From NCBI GenBank assembly GCA_964553125.1, contig CAZKJW010000003.1:1-64000 (forward strand): a DNA stretch of 64,000 nt, in the 5' to 3' direction. Under the pieces are notes generated by a model. The model did not search any database. It saw nothing but the letters and a program-made list of their open reading frames with translations, and was not told where the DNA came from. A program made the translations under genes and the position numbers. Within the stretch, counting starts at the first letter, position 1, and the number at the start of each line of letters is the position of its first letter. This document shows positions 16,002-25,362 of the stretch, piece by piece. The stretch comes from Aphodomonas sp964553125. Its GTDB lineage: Bacteria > Bacillota > Clostridia > Christensenellales > Aristaeellaceae.

Positions 16002-17818
16002 TACACTGCCTCCTGTGCCTGCGGGCGAATCAGCCACGCATCTGTTCTATCGGGAATAGAGCGAACCATCTCAACGCTTTCCGGCGTGATTTGAAGAAGG
16101 TCGCAGACCATTTCGATGATCGAACTTGCTTCAAAGAACTGGGAGATTTCAATGATGATCGGCGTCTCTATGCTGCGCGGTCTCTCGGTGAGAAGCGTAT
16201 CCGCGCCATTGAAGAAGCCGGCGATTCCCCAAGTGCTGTCCACCAGCCAGATCATTTCGTCATATAAGGGGAACTCGGTGAAGTTGCGGCTGATGTTGCC
16301 ATCGAAAACGATCAGATTGACCGGGCCTTCCTCAAATACGTCTGTGCATTCATTGATCGGGGTAATTTCGCGGTAAAGGTAGTTTGGCCCGACATGCAGC
16401 ACGCCAAAGACGGAGAACGCACAGACAGCGCAGGCGACCAGCGCGGCCTGAAGGCGGCGGTTTCTCGCAAGCTGCCTTGCAATGAACGCGAACGCACATG
16501 TCAGCGCAATGGCAATCATCGGGTAGACGCACATCACATAGCGATCCACCTGATAGGGCGCGACTTTTATGACGGCGAGAAAATAGCCTGCCGCCGGCAA
16601 GATGAGCAGAAGCAGCGGAATAAGCATTCCACACGGCGTGCGCTGCTGTTCTGCGGGAGCGGTTTTGCTTCTGCGGATCAGCGCGAATGCGGCTGCAAGC
16701 ACGAGCGCTGCGCCCAGCAGCAACGCGAGCTTCTTACTGTCGCCGAAGAAAGCGCTCAGCACAATGGAGATATATTCGCGCAGATGCGCCATCAGCCCTG
16801 AAGCGGCCGCGTTTGAAAACGCCTCAACGCCGCGATAGCCAAAGAAAATATGATAGACCGACACAGGCCAGATGATCAGGCTCAGAAGGACTGCCGCGGC
16901 CATTAACCCGAGATAGCGGAGCGAGTTCTTTACCTGCTTCCGGGTCAGCATGAACACGAGCGCTGCAAGCGCAAGAAACGCGGAATAGATGATGAAATAA
17001 TACTGCGTGTAAAACCCGAGCACGTTGACAAAAACGAGCTGCAGCGACAGGCCGCGCGAAGCGCGCCCGTTCATCCGGACAAGCTCCAGATGACACCACA
17101 GCGCCCATACGCAGAAGAACGTCAGCACGGCATACATGCGGAACAGTACAGCCGTCGAGAGGAAACCGCAGCTGAAGCCATAGAGCGCGACGGCGGCCAG
17201 CGCCAGCCATTCGCCGCCGAAATACCTGCGTACCATCCGATAGACCAGCAGACAGCTCAGCAGCAAGAACACAAGATTCACGCTGAACGGATACCAATCG
17301 GCGTAGGTTTCAGGGAAGAAGGAACAGACAAGATTCAGCAGCATATAATAAAACGGGGGGTGCACGTCGCTTGCCTGATTGGAGTAAACGGTCAGGATCC
17401 GCGAGAGGGGATTGTCGTCCGTTACGGTTGCAAGGTCGATAAAATGCGCCTTTGCGTCAACCCACGCCATCCCGCCGGCAGAAGGCGCATAGCTTTCCTG
17501 ATAAAGCTGATACCACTGCGAATTTTCGCCTTTCTGCAGGAAGTCGAATCCGATAGCGAATATGTTTTTGATGGATGAAAAGAATGAGCCGTCAAACACA
17601 TAGTCCAGGCAGAAACGGCGCAGACCGCCCGGCTCAACCGCCATGGTGCGGAATTCCATATCGCCCTCACCGTTTGCGAGTGACATGGTCAGTCCTTCAT
17701 CGAGATGATAGCCTGCTTTTTGTGTCAGAAAAAAACAGGCGAGCGCCGCAATGGCAAGCAGCAGCGCGCATAGGCGAAGCATCTCATGTTTGTTTCCGTG
17801 CATTGCTTTTTCTCGCAC
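16001..17818 (-). CDS. multi-pass membrane glycosyltransferase, GT39/ArnT-like
   Basis: A protein of about 605 residues with one N-terminal helix, an extracytoplasmic loop and some ten further helices, the layout of GT-C glycosyltransferases that use polyprenyl-linked sugars. The first loop has the diagnostic acidic motif (AGYHLDEGLTMSLANG) and, after a long insertion, ASDVHPPFYYMLLNLV, as in GT39/ArnT-type enzymes. A C-terminal soluble part (about residues 470-605) is poorly conserved. Acceptor and donor are unknown. The start is either GTG 17818 or ATG 17803; neither has a perfect ribosome site. It follows the DUF2207 gene by 18 nt and overlaps the phosphodiesterase-ACT gene by one base, so the three form one transcription unit. 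Confidence 0.78.
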   Translation of the reverse strand: MREKAMHGNKHEMLRLCALLLAIAALACFFLTQKAGYHLDEGLTMSLANGEGDMEFRTMAVEPGGLRRFCLDYVFDGSFFSSIKNIFAIGFDFLQKGENSQWYQLYQESYAPSAGGMAWVDAKAHFIDLATVTDDNPLSRILTVYSNQASDVHPPFYYMLLNLVCSFFPETYADWYPFSVNLVFLLLSCLLVYRMVRRYFGGEWLALAAVALYGFSCGFLSTAVLFRMYAVLTFFCVWALWCHLELVRMNGRASRGLSLQLVFVNVLGFYTQYYFIIYSAFLALAALVFMLTRKQVKNSLRYLGLMAAAVLLSLIIWPVSVYHIFFGYRGVEAFSNAAASGLMAHLREYISIVLSAFFGDSKKLALLLGAALVLAAAFALIRRSKTAPAEQQRTPCGMLIPLLLLILPAAGYFLAVIKVAPYQVDRYVMCVYPMIAIALTCAFAFIARQLARNRRLQAALVACAVCAFSVFGVLHVGPNYLYREITPINECTDVFEEGPVNLIVFDGNISRNFTEFPLYDEMIWLVDSTWGIAGFFNGADTLLTERPRSIETPIIIEISQFFEASSIIEMVCDLLQITPESVEMVRSIPDRTDAWLIRPQAQEAV

Positions 17819-17836
17819 CTCACTTTCGCAGTTGTG

Positions 17837-19364
17837 TCAGCGCGTTCCGCCGCCGCTGCCTCCGCCGGAGAAACCGCCACCGCCGCTGAGCGAACTGCTT
17901 CCGCCGCTCCCGGCGCTGCGCGCTTGCTCGGCGCGCTGCATTTCTCCATAGCTGTAATCGCGGAAATACCACGCGTACCAATAATACGACTCGANNNNNN
18001 NNNNNNNNNNNNNNNNNNNNNNNNNNNNNNNNNNNNNNNNNNNNNNNNNNNNNNNNNNNNNNNNNNNNNNNNNNNNNNNNNNNNNNNNNNNNNNTTGTGA
18101 AGCATCCATGCTCAAGCAGCCAGCGCGAGCCGTCCGCGTCGCAGCGATCAAGTAGTTCCCGCATATCCTCATCATGCTCTTTGAAATAGCGCTTCGCGCT
18201 TTTTGAAGTCAGAAATCCGCTGCCGTCCTGCGCAAGCAGGAGACAGTCGAACAGCCATGCTTCCGGGCTGTCGGGATTGTCCGGCCTGCGGCAGAAAAGC
18301 AGGGGAGAGTGCGAAATTGCGGCTTCGTCCGTTTCACCGGATTCAGTGGAAAGACATCCGTCGCGCAGCAGACGGAGAATCAGTGCGCCGATTATAGAGC
18401 CCTCGGAATGAATCACGCCGAACAGCTGACCGAGCTTCCACGAGGCGGCAAGGCTGCCCTGCGTGGGGAGCGTGTCGAGGGTCGGATATTGCGCCAGAAT
18501 GGCGGCGATTTTTTCTTTACGCTTTTTGTTTGAAATGACGGCGCACGCGATCAATCCGCCGCCCACCAGAACAATGCCAGAAACCGAAGCAGCAATGATG
18601 GCGCCAGCCGAATCGGAATCATCGCCGTAATCGCTGCCCTTCATGGCAGGCTCTTTGACAATTTCTTCAAAGCTGCCGTTTTCGCGAATCCGGGGCGAGA
18701 GGATTCCGGGGTTCATTTCCAGCATGAGAATCACGGAATTGTCGCCGGAAAGCGGCTTGTTCGTCCAAGCGGCGATGCCGCCTTCCTCAAACTGCACCTC
18801 GCCGTCAAAACCGAACGTCCATACGGCGCTGTTATCGGTGGAAAGCGCCGCGTTTGTTGTTTCAATCCATACGCTCACGTCCGTGGGCGTCGTGTTCATG
18901 CCGCGGTTGACAAACATAAAATTGAAACCGTCGGCTTCGACAAACGCGCGCACAAGATTTTGCACCGTATATTGGATGGTATAGGTTTGCTCGCCGTATT
19001 CGGAAATGCCCCAGCAAAGCTCATAGCCGTTGTCCGTGCGATTCACACCGCAGCGATAGGCTTTCTCATCGAAATCGGCATCGACGTCCCAGCCGGAAAG
19101 CGTTTCAAATGCCGTTCTCGTTTCATCCGTGCCGGAATAGACGGCAAGGTTTTCAACGGCGAGATATCCAGAGTCGTTGAGCGGAATATAACACTCTGTG
19201 CCTTCGGAAAAACGGCCGCGCCACACCTGCGTGATCAGCGCCGAGCCATCCTCCTCAAGAAGAACATCGATATCGATGTTTGTCACGCGGTTGGCCGCCA
19301 GCGCAAAGCCCGAAGGAACCGCCAACGCAAGCAAAAGCAAAAAAATGAAAAAGCGGCGTTTCAT
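17837..19364 (-). CDS. DUF2207 family membrane protein, interrupted by assembly gap
   Basis: Signal peptide (FFIFLLLLALAVPSGFALA), then a large extracellular beta domain starting NIDIDVLLEEDGSALITQVW, a membrane helix near residue 255 (AGAIIAASVSGIVLVGGGLI) and a cytosolic part. The C-terminus past the gap is the glycine-rich tail typical of the family (SGGGGFSGGGSGGG). That tail is in a different reading frame from the part before the 100 N, which is expected because the gap length is arbitrary; I do not read it as a frameshift. Function of the family is unknown. Start ATG 19364 has AGGAGG upstream. First gene of the unit with the GT39-like gene and the phosphodiesterase-ACT fusion. Confidence 0.85.
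17995..18094. other. assembly gap (100 N) inside the DUF2207 gene
   Basis: Exactly 100 N. The missing sequence should encode part of the cytosolic domain before the Gly-rich tail. Confidence 0.99.
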
Positions 19365-19393
19365 TGAGAAACCGCCTCCTTCGTAAAAGAATA

Positions 19394-19424
19394 GGGCCGA
19401 CATAGATATTTCTCCATGCCGGCC
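19394..19424 (-). terminator. possible terminator after the rhamnosidase gene
   Basis: On the minus strand GGCCGGCAT pairs with ATGTCGGCC (one wobble) across a 12-nt loop, followed by CTATTCTTTT. The T tail is imperfect, so some read-through into DUF2207 is possible. Confidence 0.45.
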
Positions 19425-19444
19425 GCAAATCCTTTGAAAAACTG

Positions 19445-22090
19445 TCAGAACTTCGGAACTTTCGGGAATACAACGCGTTTGGAAATTGTCTCAAATGTCG
19501 GCTCGTATTCGTATTTCCAGACGCCGCTGCCGCGCGTGAACGTGGTTCCCTGCACGGCTTCGCCGTTTTCGGTCACGCCACCGATACAGTCGGGCAGGAT
19601 GATCTCGGCTTGCGTGTTGAAGGGAATTTCCACTTCAACGCAGATCCGCTTGCCTTCGAGCTGCCATCCGCAGCGCAGCAGCCCGTACTGCGTACGAATT
19701 TCGGCTTTTGCATGCTGAAGCATGTCGTTCACCATCGGCTGAATGCGTGCGCGTTTGAACCCGGGCGCATCTTCGACGGGGTTGATGCCCGCCGCATAAC
19801 GGTACAGCCATTCGCACACGGCACCGAACGCATAATGGTTCAGGCTATTCATGACAACCGGGCCGAACGTGCCGTCTTCATGCACGGAATTCCAGCGTTC
19901 CCAGATGGTCGTAGCGCCCATCTCCACTTCGTACAGCCAGCTCGGGCATCCCGTCTGAAGCAAAAGCGCGTAAGCGTACTCGTTCAGCCCGCATTCGGAA
20001 AGCGCGGGGCAGAGGTAGGGCGTGCCAAGGAAGCCGCAGGAGAGATGCATTTTGTCCTCGCGGATGCGCTCGGCAAGATGCTTCGTCGCAACGGGACGCT
20101 GCGCTTCGGTCAGCATGTGCATGTAGAGCGCGATGACATGCGCCGTCTGCGTTTCGCCGACAACGCGCCCGGAGGGGCTGACATATTCCTTGCGGAATGC
20201 TTCACGGATTTTCTCGGCCAGCAGCGCATATTCCGCCGCATCGGCGGCATGACCGGTGATCACCGCGGCCTTCGACAGAATTTCCGTGGAAAGTGCGTAA
20301 TACGCCGTGGCAAGCAACCCGGTCGGCGTCAGGCCGAAGAAGTTGTGCGGATCGCGCGTATCCTGCGCAACCCAGTCGCCGATATGGAAGCCGCCATACA
20401 GATTTTTGCCTTCCGTATCCTGCGAGCGCATGAACTCGACCCATGCCTTCATGCTCTCGTACTGTTCCTCGAGGATTGCACGATCGCCGTAATACAGGTA
20501 GAGATACCACGGCATGAGCGTCGCCGCGTCGCCCCAACCGGTTGTAGTGAAGTCCCAATAGCCGGTTCCACGCAGAATGAACGGAATGACGACGGGCACA
20601 AAGCCTTCGCGCTTCTGCTCAATGGCAAGGTCGTAGAGATATTTGTGGTAGAACGCATCGCAGTCGGTGTTCATTACAGCCGTGGGGCAGAACACCTGCG
20701 CGTCGCCGGTCCAGCCCATGCGCTCGTCACGCTGTGGGCAATCGGTCGGCGTATCGACAAAGTTGGAACGCTGTCCCCAAAGCGCGTTGAGGAAAAGCCG
20801 GTTCACGCGCGGATCCGAACACTCAAACGTGCCGGTGCGCTCCACGGTCGAGTGGAGGATGACCTGTTCAAAATCACCGGGCTCGACGTTTTCAAGGCCG
20901 CTGACGCGGCAATAGCGGAACCCGAAGAAGGTGAAGCTCGGCTCGTAAACCGCATCTTCTCCATCGCAGATATAACGCATTTCTGCAAGCGCGGTGCGCA
21001 TGTTGTCGCGATAGAAGTTGCCCTTGTTGTCAAGCGCTTCGCCGAACTGAAGGAGGATCTCCGTTCCGGCAGGGGCATGCGCGTGCAGCCGAACAAAGCC
21101 GGCGGCATTCTGCCCGAAGTCGAGCACCTGCTCGCCAAGCGGCGTAACGATTTTTTCGACAACCGGGCGCGCCTCGTGCGCAACGACCGGAACGCTCTTG
21201 CGCGCATGGAGAAGCTCTTTTTTCAGCGCGACGAGCTGCACGGATTCCCATGCGGAGCAGTCCGTTTCCGGAAGGCACCAGCTACGGTCGTAGAGGCGGG
21301 CGTCGAACACCTCGCCGTCATAGATTTCCGTGCGGAGAAGCGGGCTTTTCGTCGCCTTCCAGCTTGTGTCGGTGACGATGGTTTCCTGCGTGCCGTCTGC
21401 GTAGTCGAGAACGATTTCGGCGATGAGAGCGAGCTTGTCGCCGTAAATTTTGTCGCGATGCCCGACTTCAGGCCAGTTGACACGGCCCTTATAGTATCCG
21501 TTGCCCAGCCATGCGCCGATGGCGTTTGCGCCTTCGTGCAGCTGCGCGGTGATGTCGTATGTCTGATACTGCAGCCAGCTGTCGTATGCGTTGAAGCCGG
21601 GGGTCAGGTATTCGTTCCCGGCCTTTTCGCCATTGACGAAGAACTTGTAAAGTCCAACGCCGCAGACATAAGCGCGCGCGGCGCGCAGCGGCTTTTCAAT
21701 CGTAAAATCGCGGCGCAGCTGCGGGAACTCTTTGTCCCAGCCGATCCAGTCGGCTTTCCATTCCGCGCCATAGCGCGCCGTTTCAAAGAAAGCCGCGTCG
21801 CTCCAGTCGGAGGAGGCGTCGCTTTCATCCCACACCATGACGCGCCAGTAATAACGCGTGCAGGGCGCAAGCGGCGTTTCCAGCCGGACGGCAACGCTCT
21901 GATCGGACAGCGTTTTACCGCTGTCAAAAACAAGCGGGTCGAACTGCGGCGTTGCGGCAACTTGAATGCGATAGGCGCTTTGGCGCTTGTTGCATCCTTC
22001 TGCTTCGACCGTCCAGCCGAGCTGCGGCCGCACGAAATCGAAGCCGATGGGGTTCTCCATATAATCGCAGCGCAAACGGAAAACTTTCAT
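19445..22090 (-). CDS. alpha-L-rhamnosidase, GH78
   Basis: Hydrolyses terminal alpha-L-rhamnose from plant glycans or rhamnosylated glycosides. The 881-residue protein has no signal peptide and should be cytosolic. It has the N-terminal beta domains (LRCDYMENPIGFDF, RYYWRVMVWDE), the rhamnosidase N-domain, and the (alpha/alpha)6 catalytic domain with the acidic cluster TDCPQRDERMGWTGDAQVF and the second catalytic-region motif GATTIWERWNSVHEDG. A C-terminal beta domain closes the protein. A cytosolic GH78 next to a CUT1 ABC importer and a YesMN system points to uptake of rhamno-oligosaccharides and intracellular cleavage (inference). Confidence 0.95.
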   Translation of the reverse strand: MKVFRLRCDYMENPIGFDFVRPQLGWTVEAEGCNKRQSAYRIQVAATPQFDPLVFDSGKTLSDQSVAVRLETPLAPCTRYYWRVMVWDESDASSDWSDAAFFETARYGAEWKADWIGWDKEFPQLRRDFTIEKPLRAARAYVCGVGLYKFFVNGEKAGNEYLTPGFNAYDSWLQYQTYDITAQLHEGANAIGAWLGNGYYKGRVNWPEVGHRDKIYGDKLALIAEIVLDYADGTQETIVTDTSWKATKSPLLRTEIYDGEVFDARLYDRSWCLPETDCSAWESVQLVALKKELLHARKSVPVVAHEARPVVEKIVTPLGEQVLDFGQNAAGFVRLHAHAPAGTEILLQFGEALDNKGNFYRDNMRTALAEMRYICDGEDAVYEPSFTFFGFRYCRVSGLENVEPGDFEQVILHSTVERTGTFECSDPRVNRLFLNALWGQRSNFVDTPTDCPQRDERMGWTGDAQVFCPTAVMNTDCDAFYHKYLYDLAIEQKREGFVPVVIPFILRGTGYWDFTTTGWGDAATLMPWYLYLYYGDRAILEEQYESMKAWVEFMRSQDTEGKNLYGGFHIGDWVAQDTRDPHNFFGLTPTGLLATAYYALSTEILSKAAVITGHAADAAEYALLAEKIREAFRKEYVSPSGRVVGETQTAHVIALYMHMLTEAQRPVATKHLAERIREDKMHLSCGFLGTPYLCPALSECGLNEYAYALLLQTGCPSWLYEVEMGATTIWERWNSVHEDGTFGPVVMNSLNHYAFGAVCEWLYRYAAGINPVEDAPGFKRARIQPMVNDMLQHAKAEIRTQYGLLRCGWQLEGKRICVEVEIPFNTQAEIILPDCIGGVTENGEAVQGTTFTRGSGVWKYEYEPTFETISKRVVFPKVPKF

Positions 22091-22125
22091 TGTGCGTTCG
22101 TTCCTTTCACGATTCTTCTATGACC

Positions 22126-22155
22126 ATTATAGCGTCCGCCGGCGTTTGGCGTCAA
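22126..22155 (-). promoter_or_regulatory. promoter of the rhamnosidase gene
   Basis: On the minus strand -35 TTGACG (22150-22155), an 18-nt spacer and -10 TATAAT (22126-22131). It lies between the transporter genes and the rhamnosidase, so the enzyme can be expressed separately from the transporter. Confidence 0.6.
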
Positions 22156-22175
22156 CGCCGAAGCAGGACGATCCA

Positions 22176-23042
22176 TTACCCCTTGATGGCACCGGCCACC
22201 ATGCCGGATACGATCTGTTTGTTGAAGAAGATGAAGAGAATGAGCGGGGGGATCGTGATCAGCATCACGTCGGCAAAGAGCAGGTTATACTCGTTTGCGT
22301 ACTGACCGCTGTAATTATACAGCGTCTGCTGGACGGTGATGTTGCGCGTGCCGGGGAGAAAATACATGGGGTTCACAAAATCGTTGAAGATATTGATGGT
22401 GGACAGGACGATAATCGTCGCCGTAACCGGCTTGAGCAGCGGCATGATAATGCGCGTATACAGTCCCAGAGGGCCGCAGCCGTCGATTACGGCCGCTTCG
22501 TCGATTTCGCAGGGAATCGAGCCCATGAAGCCGCGATAGAGGATGCAGGAGAACGAGCAGTTCAGCGCGACCTCAATGAGCACCATGCCGTGAATGGTCT
22601 TGTAAATGCCGATTGCTTTCATGACCCAGATGGTCGGGACGATGGCGGGCGGAATCATCAAACCGGTCAGGAGGACAAAGTTTGAGATTGTGGCAACCTT
22701 ATCGCGCCGGCGCTGAAGCACAAAGCCGGCCATTGAGCAGACGATAATCATGACCAGGAGCGAGAGCGCGGTGATCAAGATGGAATTCTTGAACGCAACC
22801 AGCAGCGCTGAGCGGTTGTTGGTGATAACCGTGCGATAATTCTCAACGATCTGGAAGGTGGTCGGCCAAGAGATGTTCATCAGACCGGCCTCGCGTTTCG
22901 TCTTGAAGGAGTTGATGATGACGAAATAGAAGGGGATGATGTAGAGGAAAAAAGCCAGCAGCATCCCGATCAGCTCGAAAAAGTTAAAGTAGAATGGACG
23001 GCGTTGTCCATTGGCGCCATGCGCCTTATGAGAACGGCTCAC
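22176..23042 (-). CDS. ABC sugar transporter permease, MalG/LplC-like (CUT1)
   Basis: The 288-residue inner-membrane subunit has about six helices. The EAA loop that contacts the ATPase is visible as IDEAAVIDGCGPLGLYTRII followed by MPLLKP. The N-terminal region has ELIGMLLAFFLYIIPFYFVI (helix 1) and SFKTKREAGLMNISWP, typical of LplC-type permeases in rhamnogalacturonan or complex-oligosaccharide importers. The start is GTG at 23042, overlapping the stop of the partner permease (GTGA), with AAGGAGG upstream; a frame open to 23222 is antisense-like and has no ribosome site. No ATPase gene is in the window, so a shared MsmX-type ATPase encoded elsewhere is expected. Confidence 0.92.
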   Translation of the reverse strand: MSRSHKAHGANGQRRPFYFNFFELIGMLLAFFLYIIPFYFVIINSFKTKREAGLMNISWPTTFQIVENYRTVITNNRSALLVAFKNSILITALSLLVMIIVCSMAGFVLQRRRDKVATISNFVLLTGLMIPPAIVPTIWVMKAIGIYKTIHGMVLIEVALNCSFSCILYRGFMGSIPCEIDEAAVIDGCGPLGLYTRIIMPLLKPVTATIIVLSTINIFNDFVNPMYFLPGTRNITVQQTLYNYSGQYANEYNLLFADVMLITIPPLILFIFFNKQIVSGMVAGAIKG

Positions 23043-23908
23043 AAGTCCACCTCCTTGCGAGTGATGTAGAAATACAGCGGATACGCCAATGCACAGATCA
23101 GCAGGAGCATCAGCACGTTTCCGAGCGTGGCCAGACCATAATATCCGGCGCAGTATTGCTTGTAGATTACGGAAGCGAGCAGATCGGTGTAGAAGCCGGG
23201 CCCGCCTTTTGTAGTAACCCAAACCAGATCGAACGTGCGCATACCGCCGATGAACGCAAGGATGATGACCGAGTTGCGTGCAGAGCGGGAAAGCGGAACC
23301 GTAATGTGGATGAACTTATCCCACGTATTGCCGCCGTCGATGGAAAGCGCCTCGTAATACTGTTCCGGGATGGAAAGAATGCCCGATATATAAATGACCG
23401 TCGCGATGCCAACGCCCTTCCAGACGTCGATACCGATGATGGAATAAAGCGCGATGTTATGATTGCCCAGCCAGTCCGGGCCGGTGATGCCGATCACCTT
23501 GAGCATGTTGTTGATCAGGCCGCGCGTAGGATGCATCAGCGATTTGAACGTGAGACCTACCGCAAGCGTGGAAATCAGGTTGGGGAAAAACAGGATGGAG
23601 CGGAGGATATGGCGCGTTTTGAGCATGTTGGAAGAGAGAATCGCGCCGAAAACAAGACCGAGAACGACCTTGAATCCGCAGGTGAGAACGGAATAAATCA
23701 GCGTGTTTTTGAAGCTGATACGCAGCGAGATTTCGCGGAAGAACATCCGTAGGTTTTCAAACCCCGTAAACGTCCAGTCGGTCAGCGTCCATGTCGTCAT
23801 GCTGAAAAAGAAGCTCATCAGCGTAGGCAGCAGGAACAGCACGAAGAAAATCACGCCGACAGGAACGAGAAACCACGGGGAGTAGAGTTTTTTCATGGCT
23901 CTGGTCAA
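23039..23908 (-). CDS. ABC sugar transporter permease, MalF/LplB-like (CUT1)
   Basis: The 289-residue partner permease has six helices, opening with SPWFLVPVGVIFFVLFLLPT; the EAA loop is EQYYEALSIDGGNTWDKFIH followed by ITVPLSR. Start choice: ATG 23932 lies upstream of the only strong ribosome site (AAAGGAGGG), so it cannot be the start; TTG at 23908 follows that site by 10 nt, and ATG 23896 is the alternative. It is translationally coupled to the second permease (4-bp overlap) and separated from the binding-protein gene by a strong hairpin. Confidence 0.9.
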   Translation of the reverse strand: MTRAMKKLYSPWFLVPVGVIFFVLFLLPTLMSFFFSMTTWTLTDWTFTGFENLRMFFREISLRISFKNTLIYSVLTCGFKVVLGLVFGAILSSNMLKTRHILRSILFFPNLISTLAVGLTFKSLMHPTRGLINNMLKVIGITGPDWLGNHNIALYSIIGIDVWKGVGIATVIYISGILSIPEQYYEALSIDGGNTWDKFIHITVPLSRSARNSVIILAFIGGMRTFDLVWVTTKGGPGFYTDLLASVIYKQYCAGYYGLATLGNVLMLLLICALAYPLYFYITRKEVDL

Positions 23909-23954
23909 TGGAGAGCTCCCTCCTTTGCGCATGGGAACATCCGGATTTTGAAAT

Positions 23955-23975
23955 GGGGCCGGATGAACCGGCCCC
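23955..23975 (-). promoter_or_regulatory. intercistronic stem-loop between binding protein and permease genes
   Basis: GGGGCCGG pairs perfectly with CCGGCCCC across a 5-nt loop. On the minus strand it is followed by ATTTCAAAA rather than a T run, so it probably acts as an mRNA-stabilising or partial termination element that keeps binding protein above permease levels. Confidence 0.55.
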
Positions 23976-23996
23976 GTTTTTTGATGCGAAATCAGA

Positions 23997-25259
23997 TTAC
24001 CAGCCTTCGAGGCCAAGCTGCTTGGCCTGCTTCTCGGCGTCAGCGTCGTATTCGGCGGCAGCTTCTTCCGCGCTGCGCAGGCCGCTGAGGCACTCGATGC
24101 AGATCTGCGGGGAGTTCGGGCCCTTGACGGAGGAGACGAACTCGAGCGCCGCAGTGGTCTTGCCCTCGGCGAAATAGGACATCATGTCCTGAACGCCGGC
24201 ATATACGTCGGTCAGCTCAACGCCGTTGACAACGAACGGGCCTTCCGGCTTGGACGCGGCGGCATACGCAACGATGCCTTCAGGGCTGAGGAAGTAGGAG
24301 CACCATTCCTTGGCAAGCTCAACGTTGGAACCGTTCTTGAAGATGTAGATGGCGTTGGGCATCCAGACGGTGATGCCGTGGTTTTCGGCGTCGTCGCCGG
24401 GCTGACCGAACACGCCGATGTTATCGACGGCTTCCTGGCCGTAGTTGCTGTAGATGTTGGTGAGCGCGTTGGTGAGCATCGGATAATGCACGCCGTCGCC
24501 ATTGACCAGCATTTCAAGCGCGTAGTCGTAGGTGTTGGTGTTGTAGTCCGCGTTCATGAAGCCCTTCTGGAAGATTTCTTCCATCTTCTGGAAGGATTTC
24601 AGGCCGGAGGGATCGGTGGCGTACTTGACCTTGTTGGCGTCGAAGTCGGCGGCAAAGTTCGGGTTGCCGGATTCGACATTGTAGTAGTCGGCCAGAAGAA
24701 CCAGCTGGCTGGTCCAGTCGTCGCCAAAGGAGGCGATCACGGCCGTCTTGCCGGCTTCCTTGATCTTCTCGCAGTTGGCCATCAGTTCTTCCCAAGTGTG
24801 GGGAACTTCCAGCCCGAGTTCCGCGTAAACGGCCTTGTTGTACAGCCAGCCGCCGCAGAAGGAGGAGCCGGACGGAATGCCGTACACCTTGCCATCGACG
24901 GAAACGCAGGGATAGTAGCTTTCGCTGACGTTGGCGATCAGCTCGTCGCCGGTCAGGTCAACGAAATACTCGGCGGGGTTGAGCGTCGGGAGAAGGGCGC
25001 CGGAGTTGAAGTAGCACAGGTCGGCCATTTCGCCGGCGGCCAGCAGCGTGCGGACATAGTTTTCGCCTTCCGCTCCGCCCGGACGCTGGAGAATATCCAG
25101 CCGGATGCCGTGAGCTTCTTCGATCCACTTCGCAGCGGCTTCGATGCCGGCAGAACTGGTGACGTTGTCAATCATCAGCGTGAGGACTTTTTCTTCGGCA
25201 ACGGCGCTGAAGGAGAAGCACATGCAGACGATCAGCAGGAGAGCGAACAGTTTCTTCAT
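23997..25259 (-). CDS. ABC transporter extracellular solute-binding protein, family 1 (CUT1)
   Basis: The 420-residue sugar-binding protein has a signal peptide MKKLFALLLIVCMCFSFSAV ending near AVA-EE; there is no clean lipobox at the cleavage site, although two Cys lie inside the hydrophobic core. The mature protein shows the family 1 layout: VLTLMIDNVTSS, GEMADLCYFNSGALLP, DGKVYGIPSGSSFCGGWLYN, and the C-terminal AAAEYDADAEKQ segment. The ligand is unknown; rhamnose-containing oligosaccharide is inferred from the GH78 neighbour. First gene of the transporter operon. Confidence 0.93.
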   Translation of the reverse strand: MKKLFALLLIVCMCFSFSAVAEEKVLTLMIDNVTSSAGIEAAAKWIEEAHGIRLDILQRPGGAEGENYVRTLLAAGEMADLCYFNSGALLPTLNPAEYFVDLTGDELIANVSESYYPCVSVDGKVYGIPSGSSFCGGWLYNKAVYAELGLEVPHTWEELMANCEKIKEAGKTAVIASFGDDWTSQLVLLADYYNVESGNPNFAADFDANKVKYATDPSGLKSFQKMEEIFQKGFMNADYNTNTYDYALEMLVNGDGVHYPMLTNALTNIYSNYGQEAVDNIGVFGQPGDDAENHGITVWMPNAIYIFKNGSNVELAKEWCSYFLSPEGIVAYAAASKPEGPFVVNGVELTDVYAGVQDMMSYFAEGKTTAALEFVSSVKGPNSPQICIECLSGLRSAEEAAAEYDADAEKQAKQLGLEGW

Positions 25260-25301
25260 TTACGAGAACCCCTTTCTGAAAAAGATTTTCTGATACTGTT
25301 A

Positions 25302-25329
25302 ATTATATTGAAAAATCACATGTTATAAA
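25302..25329 (-). promoter_or_regulatory. promoter of the sugar transporter operon
   Basis: On the minus strand -10 TATAAT (25302-25307), a 16-nt spacer and a weak -35 TTTATA (25324-25329). A weak -35 fits activation by the adjacent AraC-type regulator, which is an inference. Confidence 0.45.
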
Positions 25330-25362
25330 TGGAAACATCAACCTGCTTTATGGAAAATTCGT

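Noticed and set aside
17820..17994. Frameshift mutation in the DUF2207 gene
   Set aside because: The frame change coincides with a 100-N placeholder of arbitrary length, so it is not evidence of a real frameshift.
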